This document shows, piece by piece, positions 25,701 to 34,300 of a stretch of 64,000 nt of DNA. Position numbers and translations under genes: made by a program. The notes under the pieces are model-generated. The model was not told where the DNA came from, searched no databases, and saw only the letters and a program-made list of their open reading frames with translations. Every line of letters begins with the position of its first letter. The first letter of the stretch is position 1. The DNA comes from CALMKX01 sp036274895 (lineage in GTDB: Bacteria; Acidobacteriota; Thermoanaerobaculia; Multivoradales; SZUA-115). The stretch spans positions 36,335 through 100,334 of the forward strand of contig DASUEU010000064.1 of the NCBI GenBank assembly GCA_036274895.1, written 5' to 3'.

Positions 25701-28061
25701 TCACGCCGAGTGAATGGCGCGCCAGATCTTCTCGGACGTCGCCGGCATGTCGATGTGCTGGATGCCGTAGGGAGAGAGAGCGTCCACCACGGCGTTGATC
25801 ACGGCCGCCGGCGAGGCGATCGCGCCGGCCTCGCCCACGCCCTTGACCCCCAGGGGGTTGTGCGGGCAGGGAGTGACCGTGCGCGCGGTCTCGTAGCTGA
25901 CCAGGTTGTGGGCCTTGGGCAGGGCGTAGTCGAGCATCTCGCCGGTCAGAAGCTGGCCGGCCTCGTCGTAGACCGCCTGCTCCCACAGGGCCTGGCCGAC
26001 TCCTTGAGCGATGCCGCCGTGGATCTGGCCGTCGACGATCATCGGGTTGATGACGTTGCCGACATCGTCCACCGCGACGTAGCGCAGCAGCTCGATCTCC
26101 CCCGTCTCGGGATCGATCTCCACCACCGCCACGTGGGTGCCGAAGGGGAAGACGAAGTTCGAGGGGTTGTAGAAGGTGGTCATCTCCATGCCCGGCTCGA
26201 CGTCCGCCGGAAGGTTGTGGGCCAGGTAGGACTGCAGCACCACGTCGCCCAAAGCCCTCTCCTTGCCCGGCACTCCCTTGACCTTGAAGGCGCCGTCGGC
26301 GAAGTCGATGTCCTCCTCCGCGGCCTCGAGCAGGTGGGCGGCGATCTTCTTGCCCTTGGCGATGATCTTGTCGAGGGTGGCGACGATGGCGCTGCCGCCC
26401 ACGGCGGCGCTCCTGCTGCCGTAGGTGCCCATGCCGAACTGGATCTGGCTGGTGTCGCCGTGGACGATCTCGACCTTGTCCATGTCAACGCCGAGGCGGC
26501 CCGCGACGATCTGCGCGAAGGTCGTCTCGTGGCCCTGGCCGTGGCCGGAGGAGCCGGTGTAGACGGTGATCACGCCGGTCGGGTGCACCCGCACCTTGGC
26601 GCTCTCCCACAGACCGGCCTGAGCGCCCAGGGCGCCGGCCACCTGCGAGGGGGCGAGGCCGCAGGCCTCGATGTAGCTCGACAGGCCCACGCCCAGCAGC
26701 TTCTCGCGGCCGGCGCGGGCTCCGGGAACCCGCCGGGCCTGCTCCCGCCGCAGCTCGTCGTAGCCGACCATCGCCAGGGCCTTCTCGAGGGCCGGGGCGT
26801 AGTTGCCGCTGTCGTAGAGCAGACCGGCCGCGGTCTGGAAGGGGAAACGGTCGGCAGCGATGAAGTTGCGCCGCCGCAGCTCGGCCGGGTCGAGGCCCAG
26901 CTCGAGAGCGCCCCGGTCCATCAGCCGCTCGACCACGAAGGTGGCCTCGGGACGGCCGGCGCCGCGGTAGGCGTCGACCGGCGCGGTGTTGGTGAAGACC
27001 CCGAGCACCCGGGCGTGGATCGCCGGGATGTCGTACTGGCCGGAGAGCAGGGTGGCGTAGAGGATGGTCGGCACCGCCGGCGCGAAGGTGCACAGGTAGG
27101 CGCCCATCGCGGCCCAGGTGTGCACCCTCAGGCCGAGCACCTTGCCGCCGGCGTCGAGGGCCAGCTCGGCCAAGGTGACGTGGTCGCGGCCGTGGGCGTC
27201 GGTCAGGTTGGCCTCGGTGCGGGTGGCCGTCCACTTCACCGGCCGCTTCACTTGCAGGGCGCACCAGCCGGTGATCGCCTCGTCGGCGTAGTGGTGGATC
27301 TTCGAGCCGAAGCCGCCGCCCACCTCCGGCGCCTTGACCCGCAGCTTGTGCTCGGGGATGCCGAGCGAGGCCAGGGTGATCAGCAGGCGGTGGACGTGGG
27401 GGTTCTGGGTGGTCATGGTGAGCGTCAGCTCGCCCTTGGCGTCGTCGTACTCGGCCAGGGTGGCGCGCGGCTCGATGGCGTGGGGGATCAGGCGGTTGTT
27501 GCGCAGCCGGATCGCCACCTTGTGGGCGGCCCCGGCGAAGGCCTCGTCGGTCTTCGACTTGTCGCCCCACTGCCAGTCGAAGGACACGTTGTTGGGCACG
27601 TCCTCATAGAGCTGGGGCGCACCCGCCTCGGTGGCCTTCTCCGGGTCCACGGTCACCGCCAGGGGCTGGTAGTCCACCTCCACCAGCTCGGCGGCGTCGC
27701 GAGCGGTGTAGCGGTCCTCGGCCACCACCACCGCCACCGCCTCGCCGACGTAGCGCACGGTGTCGATGGCCATCACCCGATGCGTAGGTGTCTTCATGTC
27801 CGGCAGCAGCCAGGCGGTGGGGATCACGCCCGGCACCCCGGAGTCGACGATGTCCTTCCCGGTGAAGACCGCCACCACGCCCGGGTGTGCTCGGGCCTTC
27901 GAGGTGTCGATCGAGCGGATGCGGGCGTGGGCGTAGGGACTGCGGACGATGCCGGCCCAGGTCATCCGGGCGGGCTGGAGGTCGTCCGTGTACTTGCCCT
28001 TGCCGGTGATCAGGGCGGAGTCTTCCCGCCGCAGGACGGACGTGCCGATGACGTTGGCCAT
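25701..28061 (-). CDS. coxL: Molybdenum hydroxylase large subunit, form II CoxL type
   Basis: A 786-residue Mo-MCD binding subunit of the xanthine oxidase family. The active-site loop reads VDAYRGAGRPEA (about residue 365), the form II signature; true form I CO dehydrogenase carries AYXCSFR. The catalytic Glu is in the C-terminal GVKGVGEAGAIASPAAVINA. The ATG at 28061 is chosen because GGAGG lies 8 nt upstream; a GTG at 28070 would overlap that site. Substrate may be an aldehyde, purine or other N-heterocycle; CO oxidation should not be assumed. Confidence 0.94.
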   Translation of the reverse strand: MANVIGTSVLRREDSALITGKGKYTDDLQPARMTWAGIVRSPYAHARIRSIDTSKARAHPGVVAVFTGKDIVDSGVPGVIPTAWLLPDMKTPTHRVMAIDTVRYVGEAVAVVVAEDRYTARDAAELVEVDYQPLAVTVDPEKATEAGAPQLYEDVPNNVSFDWQWGDKSKTDEAFAGAAHKVAIRLRNNRLIPHAIEPRATLAEYDDAKGELTLTMTTQNPHVHRLLITLASLGIPEHKLRVKAPEVGGGFGSKIHHYADEAITGWCALQVKRPVKWTATRTEANLTDAHGRDHVTLAELALDAGGKVLGLRVHTWAAMGAYLCTFAPAVPTILYATLLSGQYDIPAIHARVLGVFTNTAPVDAYRGAGRPEATFVVERLMDRGALELGLDPAELRRRNFIAADRFPFQTAAGLLYDSGNYAPALEKALAMVGYDELRREQARRVPGARAGREKLLGVGLSSYIEACGLAPSQVAGALGAQAGLWESAKVRVHPTGVITVYTGSSGHGQGHETTFAQIVAGRLGVDMDKVEIVHGDTSQIQFGMGTYGSRSAAVGGSAIVATLDKIIAKGKKIAAHLLEAAEEDIDFADGAFKVKGVPGKERALGDVVLQSYLAHNLPADVEPGMEMTTFYNPSNFVFPFGTHVAVVEIDPETGEIELLRYVAVDDVGNVINPMIVDGQIHGGIAQGVGQALWEQAVYDEAGQLLTGEMLDYALPKAHNLVSYETARTVTPCPHNPLGVKGVGEAGAIASPAAVINAVVDALSPYGIQHIDMPATSEKIWRAIHSA

Positions 28062-28062
28062 C

Positions 28063-28530
<468 letters not shown>

Positions 28531-28544
28531 GGAACGATCTCCTT

Positions 28545-29186
28545 TCAGCTCAGCAGACGAACGAGGAGGAAAACGACGAGGGCCAAGACCGCCAGGGCGG
28601 CCAGGATGACCACCGGCCGCCAGGGCCGGGGGACCAGCTCGGCGAAGAGGCCCTTGGCGAAACCGGCAGCCAGCGCCGCTTGGGAGCTGGGCGGGGGCGG
28701 CTCGGCGGCCGGGGCGGCAGCGCCTGAGCCCGCCGCAGCGGCCGGGGCGGGCAGCAGCCGGTCCAGTTCCTCCAGAGCTTGCCGGGCCACCACCTTTGCC
28801 GAGCTCTCGAGCAGGCGCTGGCCCACGGTGGCGACCCGGCCGCCGACCTGGGCCTCGACCTCGTAGGAGAGGTCGGTGCCGGTGCCGTTGTCGCCGAGGC
28901 GGATGACGCCCTTGCCCTGGACGAAGCCCGAGGCCCCTTTGCCGTCCATCTCCAGGCGGTAGCTCTCGGGAGGGACCTGGTCGAGCAGGGAGACGGTGCC
29001 AGCGAAGCGGCCCTCGACCGGGCCGATCTTGATCGCCAGCTCACCGTGGTAGCGGTTATCCCCCAGGGGCTCGAGCTTCTCGCAGCCGGGCAGGGCCCGG
29101 GCGAGGCGGACGGGGTCGATCAAGACTTGCCAGACCGCCTCGCGCGGGGCGGCGAAGGTGTGGAGACCGGAGATTCTGACCGCCAT
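28545..29186 (-). CDS. coxG: CoxG-like SRPBCC protein with membrane anchor
   Basis: A 213-residue carbon monoxide dehydrogenase subunit G-type protein. The SRPBCC domain covers residues 1-145 (FAAPREAVWQVLIDPVRLA, LPGCEKLEPLGDNRYHGE, GRVATVGQRLLESSAKVVA). A Pro/Ala linker leads to a C-terminal membrane helix (VVILAALAVLALVVFLLVRL). CoxG anchors the hydroxylase to the membrane. It is the first gene of the operon; ATG at 29186 is preferred over an upstream extension lacking similarity. Confidence 0.92.
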   Translation of the reverse strand: MAVRISGLHTFAAPREAVWQVLIDPVRLARALPGCEKLEPLGDNRYHGELAIKIGPVEGRFAGTVSLLDQVPPESYRLEMDGKGASGFVQGKGVIRLGDNGTGTDLSYEVEAQVGGRVATVGQRLLESSAKVVARQALEELDRLLPAPAAAAGSGAAAPAAEPPPPSSQAALAAGFAKGLFAELVPRPWRPVVILAALAVLALVVFLLVRLLS

Positions 29187-29223
29187 GGGCGCTCTGTCCG
29201 CGGGGACGAGGGAAAGTGGTCGA

Positions 29224-29229
29224 GTTATA
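29224..29229 (-). promoter_or_regulatory. Candidate -10 box of the cox-type operon
   Basis: TATAAC on the minus strand, 37 nt before the coxG ATG, stands out in GC-rich DNA. No clear -35 is present at the right spacing. The divergent permease gene begins at 29288, so control elements for both should lie in 29187-29287. Confidence 0.35.
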
Positions 29230-29287
29230 GCACAACGCCGTTGCGGGCCGGGGTTGGCGCTCCCAGCTAAGATCCCCCTCACCCACC

Positions 29288-30073
29288 ATGCGCTACCTGC
29301 GGCTCTACCTCCACTTCGTCCGCTTCTCGCTGTCGCGGGCCCTGGAGTTCCGCTTCGACTTCTACTTCCGGATCGTCATGGACGTGGTGTTCTATGCCAC
29401 CCAATTGGCCTTCTTCACCGTCCTCTACGGCCAGACCCGCGAGCTGGGGGGCTGGAGCCTGGACCAGATCTACCTCTTCGCCACCGGCTATTTCGTCGTC
29501 GACGCCCTGTTCATGACGGTCTTCGCCAACAACGTCTGGTGGTTGCCGATCCTGGTCAACAAGGGGGACCTGGACTACCACCTGGTGCGTCCGGTCTCCT
29601 CCCTTTTCTTCGTCTCGCTGCGTGACTTCGCCGCCAACTCCCTGATCAACCTGGTGATCGCCGGCGGCCTCCTGGGCTGGGCGGTCGCCCGCTACCCGGA
29701 GCCGCTCGGCGCCGGTCGGGTGATCCTCTTCGTGCTCTTCCTCCTGCTCGGTGCCTGGCTGCTCTACCTGGTTCGGTTGCTGTTCGTCCTGCCGGTGTTC
29801 TGGACCCACTCCGGGCACGGGTTGCTAGAGGTCAGCTGGGCGCTGACCTTTCTCGGCGAGAGGCCGGTCGAGATCTACCACCCGTGGCTGCGGGCGCTCC
29901 TGTTGACCGTGCTGCCCCTCGGCTTCGTGGCCTCGGTGCCGGTGTCGGTGCTGTTTTCGGGATGGACCCTGGCGGGGCTGGCTCATGCCGGCTTGGTCAC
30001 CGCCGGCATGACGGCGCTCACGCTCTGGCTCTGGCGGCGCGCCCTCGCCGCCTACGCTTCGGCATCGTCCTAG
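29288..30073 (+). CDS. ABC-2 permease, DUF990 family (orphan second subunit)
   Basis: A 261-residue inner-membrane protein with about six membrane segments. MRYLRLYLHFVRFSLSRALE, DFYFRIVMDVVFYATQLAFF and GDLDYHLVRPVSSLFFVSLR are typical of the second permease of DUF990 ABC-2 exporters. No ATPase gene adjoins. The ATPase and first permease of the same class are at 5265-7084, so this is probably their separated partner. The last 56 nt overlap a convergent TPR gene. Confidence 0.85.
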   Translation: MRYLRLYLHFVRFSLSRALEFRFDFYFRIVMDVVFYATQLAFFTVLYGQTRELGGWSLDQIYLFATGYFVVDALFMTVFANNVWWLPILVNKGDLDYHLVRPVSSLFFVSLRDFAANSLINLVIAGGLLGWAVARYPEPLGAGRVILFVLFLLLGAWLLYLVRLLFVLPVFWTHSGHGLLEVSWALTFLGERPVEIYHPWLRALLLTVLPLGFVASVPVSVLFSGWTLAGLAHAGLVTAGMTALTLWLWRRALAAYASASS

Positions 30074-31007
30074 CGAGAGCGAACGCCACCACATTGCCGA
30101 CGCCGGAGCGCTCGGCCACCGCCCAGGGCAGGACTCTGCCGAGGCGCCCCGAACGGCGGCGCACGCGGGCCATCCGCTCCTCGAGCTCGTCCATGCGGGC
30201 GAGATCCTCGGGATCGGTGGCCTCGGCCGGAAGGCTGCGGACCTCTTCGATCAGCTCACGCCCGAGCTCCAGCCAGCCGAGCTCCACCACCAGGGTGATC
30301 AACTCCTGGATAGCCCGCCAGGCGAGATCGCGATCCTCTTGCGGATCGAGAAGCTCCAGGGCCTGCAAGAGCCCGTCCAAACGAACCAGGGGCTCCCGGC
30401 TCGCTTCGACCAGCAGGGCCCGGCGGTAGCAGACGCGGCCCGCCGCCCGCCCCTCGCCCAGGGCCAGGTAGAGCCGTGAGGCCCGCTCGAGCAGCTCGCT
30501 CGCCAACTCGGGGCGCCCGCGGTCGGCCAGCAGCTCGGCGGAGATCTCGAAGACGCGCCCGGCGAGCAGGGGATCCCCGGTGCCGTGCTGGAGATGGTCG
30601 AGGGCCGAGCGCATGGCGCCCAAGGCCTCCTCGGGTCGCCCGGCCAGACGGCGGGTGTCAGCGAGCTCGGCGGCGGCGCGCGCCCGGACGTCCGCCACCA
30701 GGCGCGGGCCGTACCAGCCGTCCTCGAGCCGCTCGGCGACCTCGAAGGCCACCTGCGCCGCCGCCACCGCCCGGTCGGGGCTTTCGGACCGCGACTCCTC
30801 GGAGAGGCCGAGAAGCTGGTCACAGAGTCGCCAGCCCCGGCCCCTCACACGATTGGCGAGGACGAGCGCTCGCCGGAGCGGTGGGGCCCCGGAAAGCGAC
30901 GTCAGGGTCCGCTCATCGGCTTCGGGCTCCAAAGCCAGCTGCCGCGCTCTCTCCCGCGCCCAGGACAGGGCCGCATCCAAACTCGATTCGTACGCTTCGC
31001 TGCTCAT
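30018..31007 (-). CDS. TPR-like helical protein of unknown function
   Basis: A 329-residue, almost wholly helical, Arg/Leu/Glu-rich cytoplasmic protein with TPR-like repeats from about residue 75 to 285 (AVAAAQVAFEVAERLEDGW, RLAGRPEEALGAMRSALDHL, LLADRGRPELASELLERAS, LGEGRAAGRVCYRRALLVEA). No catalytic domain or signal peptide is seen. The C-terminus is very basic (KRRRRGRAARARA). Similar proteins elsewhere accompany regulators, but none is adjacent here. The 3' end overlaps the convergent permease gene by 56 nt. Confidence 0.7.
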   Translation of the reverse strand: MSSEAYESSLDAALSWARERARQLALEPEADERTLTSLSGAPPLRRALVLANRVRGRGWRLCDQLLGLSEESRSESPDRAVAAAQVAFEVAERLEDGWYGPRLVADVRARAAAELADTRRLAGRPEEALGAMRSALDHLQHGTGDPLLAGRVFEISAELLADRGRPELASELLERASRLYLALGEGRAAGRVCYRRALLVEASREPLVRLDGLLQALELLDPQEDRDLAWRAIQELITLVVELGWLELGRELIEEVRSLPAEATDPEDLARMDELEERMARVRRRSGRLGRVLPWAVAERSGVGNVVAFALARTMPKRRRRGRAARARA

Positions 31008-31229
31008 CAGATTTGCTGGACGGATGGGTACCGCTCCTTGTCCCTACACTCATGCCGCGAACCTGGCTTTTCGGGACTGGAGACCAGGCCGAGATCGGCC
31101 ATCCGACCGGTCCGATGCGCCTGTTCCGGCTGCCTCAGTTCTTACTTGGAATCGGCGGATCGTTCCGGCTGTGCTGGGGTATCGAGGGGGGACTGGTGGC
31201 AGTTGTGGAGAATGTCGGGAGAAATACTC

Positions 31230-32306
31230 TCAACGGATCTTCGGGTCGTGCTCGTGCGCGAGGAAGAAGGCCACCAGCTTGTCGACGTAGTCCGGCAGGC
31301 GGGGCACCTCGACGCCGGTGCCGTCCAGGGCGTCCAGGGTGTTGACGCAGTCGAAGGTCGCTTTGTGGAAGAAGTAGGGGGCGGCCTGGCGCTGCAGCCC
31401 CAGCGGCTCGGCCAGACCGGAGGTGGTGGCCAGCCAGGTCAGCGGCTTGGGCGCGCTGATCCAGCTCTCCTGGCCGAGCAGAGCCTCGGAGAAGAGGTCG
31501 AAGATCTCGGCCGTGGTGTAGGGCGCGGGGTCGGTCAGGTGGAAAGTCTTGCCGGCGGTGTCCGCCTTGGCCGAGATGGTGGCGAGGGCATCGATGATGA
31601 AGTCGACCGGCACCATCTGGAACCTGACGTCGGGCAAGCCCGGGTTGAAGCGGGTCAGGGGCCAGGGCAGGTTGCGCAGCACCTTGAGCAGCATGTAGGG
31701 GCCGTCGAACTTCACCGTCCGGCCGTCCTTCGAGCTACCCACGACCACCCCGGGCCGGAAGATCGAGGTCGGCACGCCCTCTTCGGCAGCGAGCCGGCGT
31801 ACCCGCAGCTCGGCCTCGTACTTGGTCTCCTCGTAGTGGTTGAAGAAACCCGCCCCGTGCTCCAGGTCGGCCTCGCGGATGATGCCCTCGCGCTTGCCCG
31901 CCACCGCGTAGGTCGAGACGTAGTTGTAGCGGTCGAGGCCCTCGATGCCGGCGACGAAGCGGTTGACGTTCTCGGTGCCGGTGACGTTGACGCGCTCGGC
32001 CAGCTCCTTGCCCACCGCCAGGTCGTAGACCGCAGCCAGATGGAAGACCGTGTCCACTTCGGCCTGGAGCCGGATCACCGCACCGGCCGGCAGGGCGAGC
32101 TCCGGCCGGGTGATGTCACCGATCTCGAGGGCGAAGCGCTCCGCCGGCAAGCCCTGCGCGGCGGCGAGGGCGTCGGCCTGTTCGCGGGCGGCGGCGGCGA
32201 AACGCTCCTCGACCAGGAGCGTGAAGCGCTCGGCACGCGGTGCGAGGCGCTCGATCAGTTGGCCGGCGATGAACCCTGGGAAGCCCGTGATCAGGACGTG
32301 GCGCAT
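31230..32306 (-). CDS. SDR-family thioester-reductase-like oxidoreductase
   Basis: A 358-residue extended SDR. The NAD(P) motif is ITGFPGFIAGQL (about 6-17), catalytic YxxxK is in YEETKYEAEL, and the FRPGVVVGSSKDG and PVDFIIDALATI segments resemble NAD_binding_4 domains of fatty acyl-CoA or thioester reductases. AAAGGAG precedes the ATG at 32306; the frame continues upstream only as antisense to the next gene. It is divergent from an ALDH-family gene, suggesting linked fatty-acyl/aldehyde metabolism (inference). Confidence 0.85.
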   Translation of the reverse strand: MRHVLITGFPGFIAGQLIERLAPRAERFTLLVEERFAAAAREQADALAAAQGLPAERFALEIGDITRPELALPAGAVIRLQAEVDTVFHLAAVYDLAVGKELAERVNVTGTENVNRFVAGIEGLDRYNYVSTYAVAGKREGIIREADLEHGAGFFNHYEETKYEAELRVRRLAAEEGVPTSIFRPGVVVGSSKDGRTVKFDGPYMLLKVLRNLPWPLTRFNPGLPDVRFQMVPVDFIIDALATISAKADTAGKTFHLTDPAPYTTAEIFDLFSEALLGQESWISAPKPLTWLATTSGLAEPLGLQRQAAPYFFHKATFDCVNTLDALDGTGVEVPRLPDYVDKLVAFFLAHEHDPKIR

Positions 32307-32372
32307 GGGTTGACTCCTTTCGGTTGGCATGCCCCCCTGCGAGGACATCCATCCTGCTCTCCCTTCCCGCTT

Positions 32373-32398
32373 GTCATCCTGAGCGCAGCGCCGGATCT
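32373..32398 (+). repeat. Partial dispersed GTCATCC...GGATCT element
   Basis: GTCATCCTGAGCGCAGCG followed by CCGGATCT matches the ends of the elements at 19533, 63340 and 63413 but lacks the longer central palindrome. It lies in the divergent promoter region between the SDR and ALDH genes. Confidence 0.5.
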
Positions 32399-32483
32399 GG
32401 GCGGGAACCTGACGCATCCGGACTCTACACCCGGCAGAGGCATCTTCGACGCACTGCGGCAATTCTCTGTTAAGGTCCGGACC

Positions 32484-34181
32484 ATGCGTATCCCCGCCAC
32501 TCCTCATGCCGATCTCGATCGCGCCGTAGCTCGTCTCGCCGCGGCAAAACAACGCTGGCTCCGGGTGAACGCCGCCGACCGCGGGCGGCTGCTCGAGGCG
32601 GTGCAGGAGAGTTTTGCCGGGGTGGCCCCGCGCTGGGTGGAAGCCTGCCTCGAAGCGGAGGGGATCCCGCCGGCCCATCCCATGGCGGCCGAGGAGTGGC
32701 TCGCCGGGCCCTACCTGGTGCTGCGCAACCTGCGCCTGCTCCGGGAATCCCTCGCCGAAATCGCCCGCGGGCGCCGCCCCCGCATCCCGGGGCGGGTGGC
32801 GAAGCGGCCGAGCGGCCAGGTCACGGCCGAGGTCTTCCCCGCTTCGGCCTGGGATCGGGTGTTCTACCCGATGGTCACCGCCGAGGTGTGGATGGAACCG
32901 GAGGTCACCCTCGAGGGCCTCGCCGAGACCCAGGCCGTGGCCTACTTCACCGGCGTCGGCAGCGGCGTCGCCCTGGTGCTCGGCGCCGGCAACGTCTCTT
33001 CCATTGGCCCCATGGACGCCCTCTACAAGCTCTTCGTCGAGAACCGCGTGGTGCTGCTCAAGGCCCACCCGGTCAACGACTACCTGGGCCCCCTGCTCGA
33101 GGAAGGCTTCGCGCCGCTGGTGGAAGCGGGGTTCCTGGCCGTGGTCTACGGCGGCGCGGAGGAGGGGGCCTACCTGACCCAGCACCCCGCGGTGGACGAG
33201 GTCCACATCACCGGCTCGGACAAAACCGTCGAGGCCATCGCCTTCGGCCCCGGCCCCGAGGGCCAGGCGCGGAAGGCCGCCGGCCGGCCGATCCTCGACA
33301 AGCCGATCTCGAGCGAGCTGGGCAACGTCAGCCCGGTGATCGTGGTGCCCGGGAGCTGGTCGCGCCGCGACCTCGCCTACCAGGCCGAGAACATCGTCTC
33401 GATGCTGACCAACAACGCCGGCTTCAACTGCAATGCGGCGCGGGTGCTGGTCACCCCCCGCGGCTGGAGCCAGCGCGGGGAGTTGCTCGACGCCATCCGG
33501 GGCCAGCTCGCGGCCGCCCCCACCCGCCTCGCCTACTACCCCGGCGCCGCCGAGCGCTGGCAGCGCTTCGTCGACGCCCATCCCCAGGCCGAGCAGTTCG
33601 GGGACACCCGCTTCGGCCGCCTGCCCTGGACGCTGATCCCCAACCTCGACCCCGGCCGCGAGGACGACCCCTGCTTCACCACCGAGGTCTTCGCCTCCCT
33701 GTTCGCCGAGGTGGGGCTGCCCGGGGACGATGCCGCGAGCTTCCTCGACCAGGCGGTGAGGTTCTGCAACGAACGCCTGTGGGGCACGCTCAACGCCACG
33801 CTCATTGCCGACGGCGCCACCCAGGCCGACCCGTACACGGGGGCGGCCTTCGAGCGGGCGCTGGAGCAGCTCCAGTACGGCACGGTGACGGTGAACCACT
33901 GGGCGGCCGTGGGCTACGGCCTGGTCGTCACCCCCTGGGGAGCCTACCCGGGCAGCACCTTGACCGACGTCCAGTCCGGGGAAGGCTTCGTGCACAACAC
34001 GCTGATGTTCTCGGCGATCGAGAAGTGCGTGGTCCGGAGCCTCTTCCGCGCCTTCCCCAAGCCGCCGTGGTTCGCCAGCCACAAGACCGCCCTCGAGCTG
34101 GCGAGAGCCCTGACCGACTTCGAGCGCGCACCCTCCTTGGTCAAGCTGCCGAGGATCGGGGTGTTGGCGCTGGCAGGGTGA
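32484..34181 (+). CDS. Aldehyde dehydrogenase superfamily protein
   Basis: A 565-residue NAD(P)-dependent ALDH-fold enzyme, longer than the usual 480-500 because of an N-terminal helical extension. The cofactor region is ALVLGAGNVSSIGPMDALYK, the Glu is in ISSELGNVSPVIVVPG (about 277) and the nucleophile Cys is in NNAGFNCNAARVLV (about 315). TGSDKTVEAIAFG matches the Rossmann GS motif. It may oxidise aldehydes or act as an acyl-CoA reductase; the divergent SDR suggests a fatty-chain substrate. The ATG at 32484 is the first codon giving sensible N-terminal sequence. Confidence 0.87.
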   Translation: MRIPATPHADLDRAVARLAAAKQRWLRVNAADRGRLLEAVQESFAGVAPRWVEACLEAEGIPPAHPMAAEEWLAGPYLVLRNLRLLRESLAEIARGRRPRIPGRVAKRPSGQVTAEVFPASAWDRVFYPMVTAEVWMEPEVTLEGLAETQAVAYFTGVGSGVALVLGAGNVSSIGPMDALYKLFVENRVVLLKAHPVNDYLGPLLEEGFAPLVEAGFLAVVYGGAEEGAYLTQHPAVDEVHITGSDKTVEAIAFGPGPEGQARKAAGRPILDKPISSELGNVSPVIVVPGSWSRRDLAYQAENIVSMLTNNAGFNCNAARVLVTPRGWSQRGELLDAIRGQLAAAPTRLAYYPGAAERWQRFVDAHPQAEQFGDTRFGRLPWTLIPNLDPGREDDPCFTTEVFASLFAEVGLPGDDAASFLDQAVRFCNERLWGTLNATLIADGATQADPYTGAAFERALEQLQYGTVTVNHWAAVGYGLVVTPWGAYPGSTLTDVQSGEGFVHNTLMFSAIEKCVVRSLFRAFPKPPWFASHKTALELARALTDFERAPSLVKLPRIGVLALAG

Positions 34182-34190
34182 GGCGCCTCT

Positions 34191-34249
34191 CCGTATTCAA
34201 CCCCGTTGTTTGCTGAGTGCCACTCCGCAAACAACGGGGTTCAATGCGG
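34191..34249. repeat. Long near-perfect hairpin
   Basis: Arms of 23 nt (34191-34213 and 34227-34249) differ at two positions and share the perfect 16-bp core CAACCCCGTTGTTTGC, with a 13-nt loop. It follows the ALDH stop by 9 nt and precedes the GT39-like gene. No U-tract is present, and the base composition is less GC-rich than the surroundings. Confidence 0.8.
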
Positions 34250-34300
34250 AGCGCGGCCCGAGACGGGGGTGCTGGATGGCGTGTTGTACCCTCGGCTCAC

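Noticed and set aside
31230..34082. 950-codon minus-strand frame extending through the ALDH gene
   Set aside because: Only the part after the ATG at 32306 is the SDR gene; the upstream part is antisense shadow of the ALDH gene and carries no recognisable domain.
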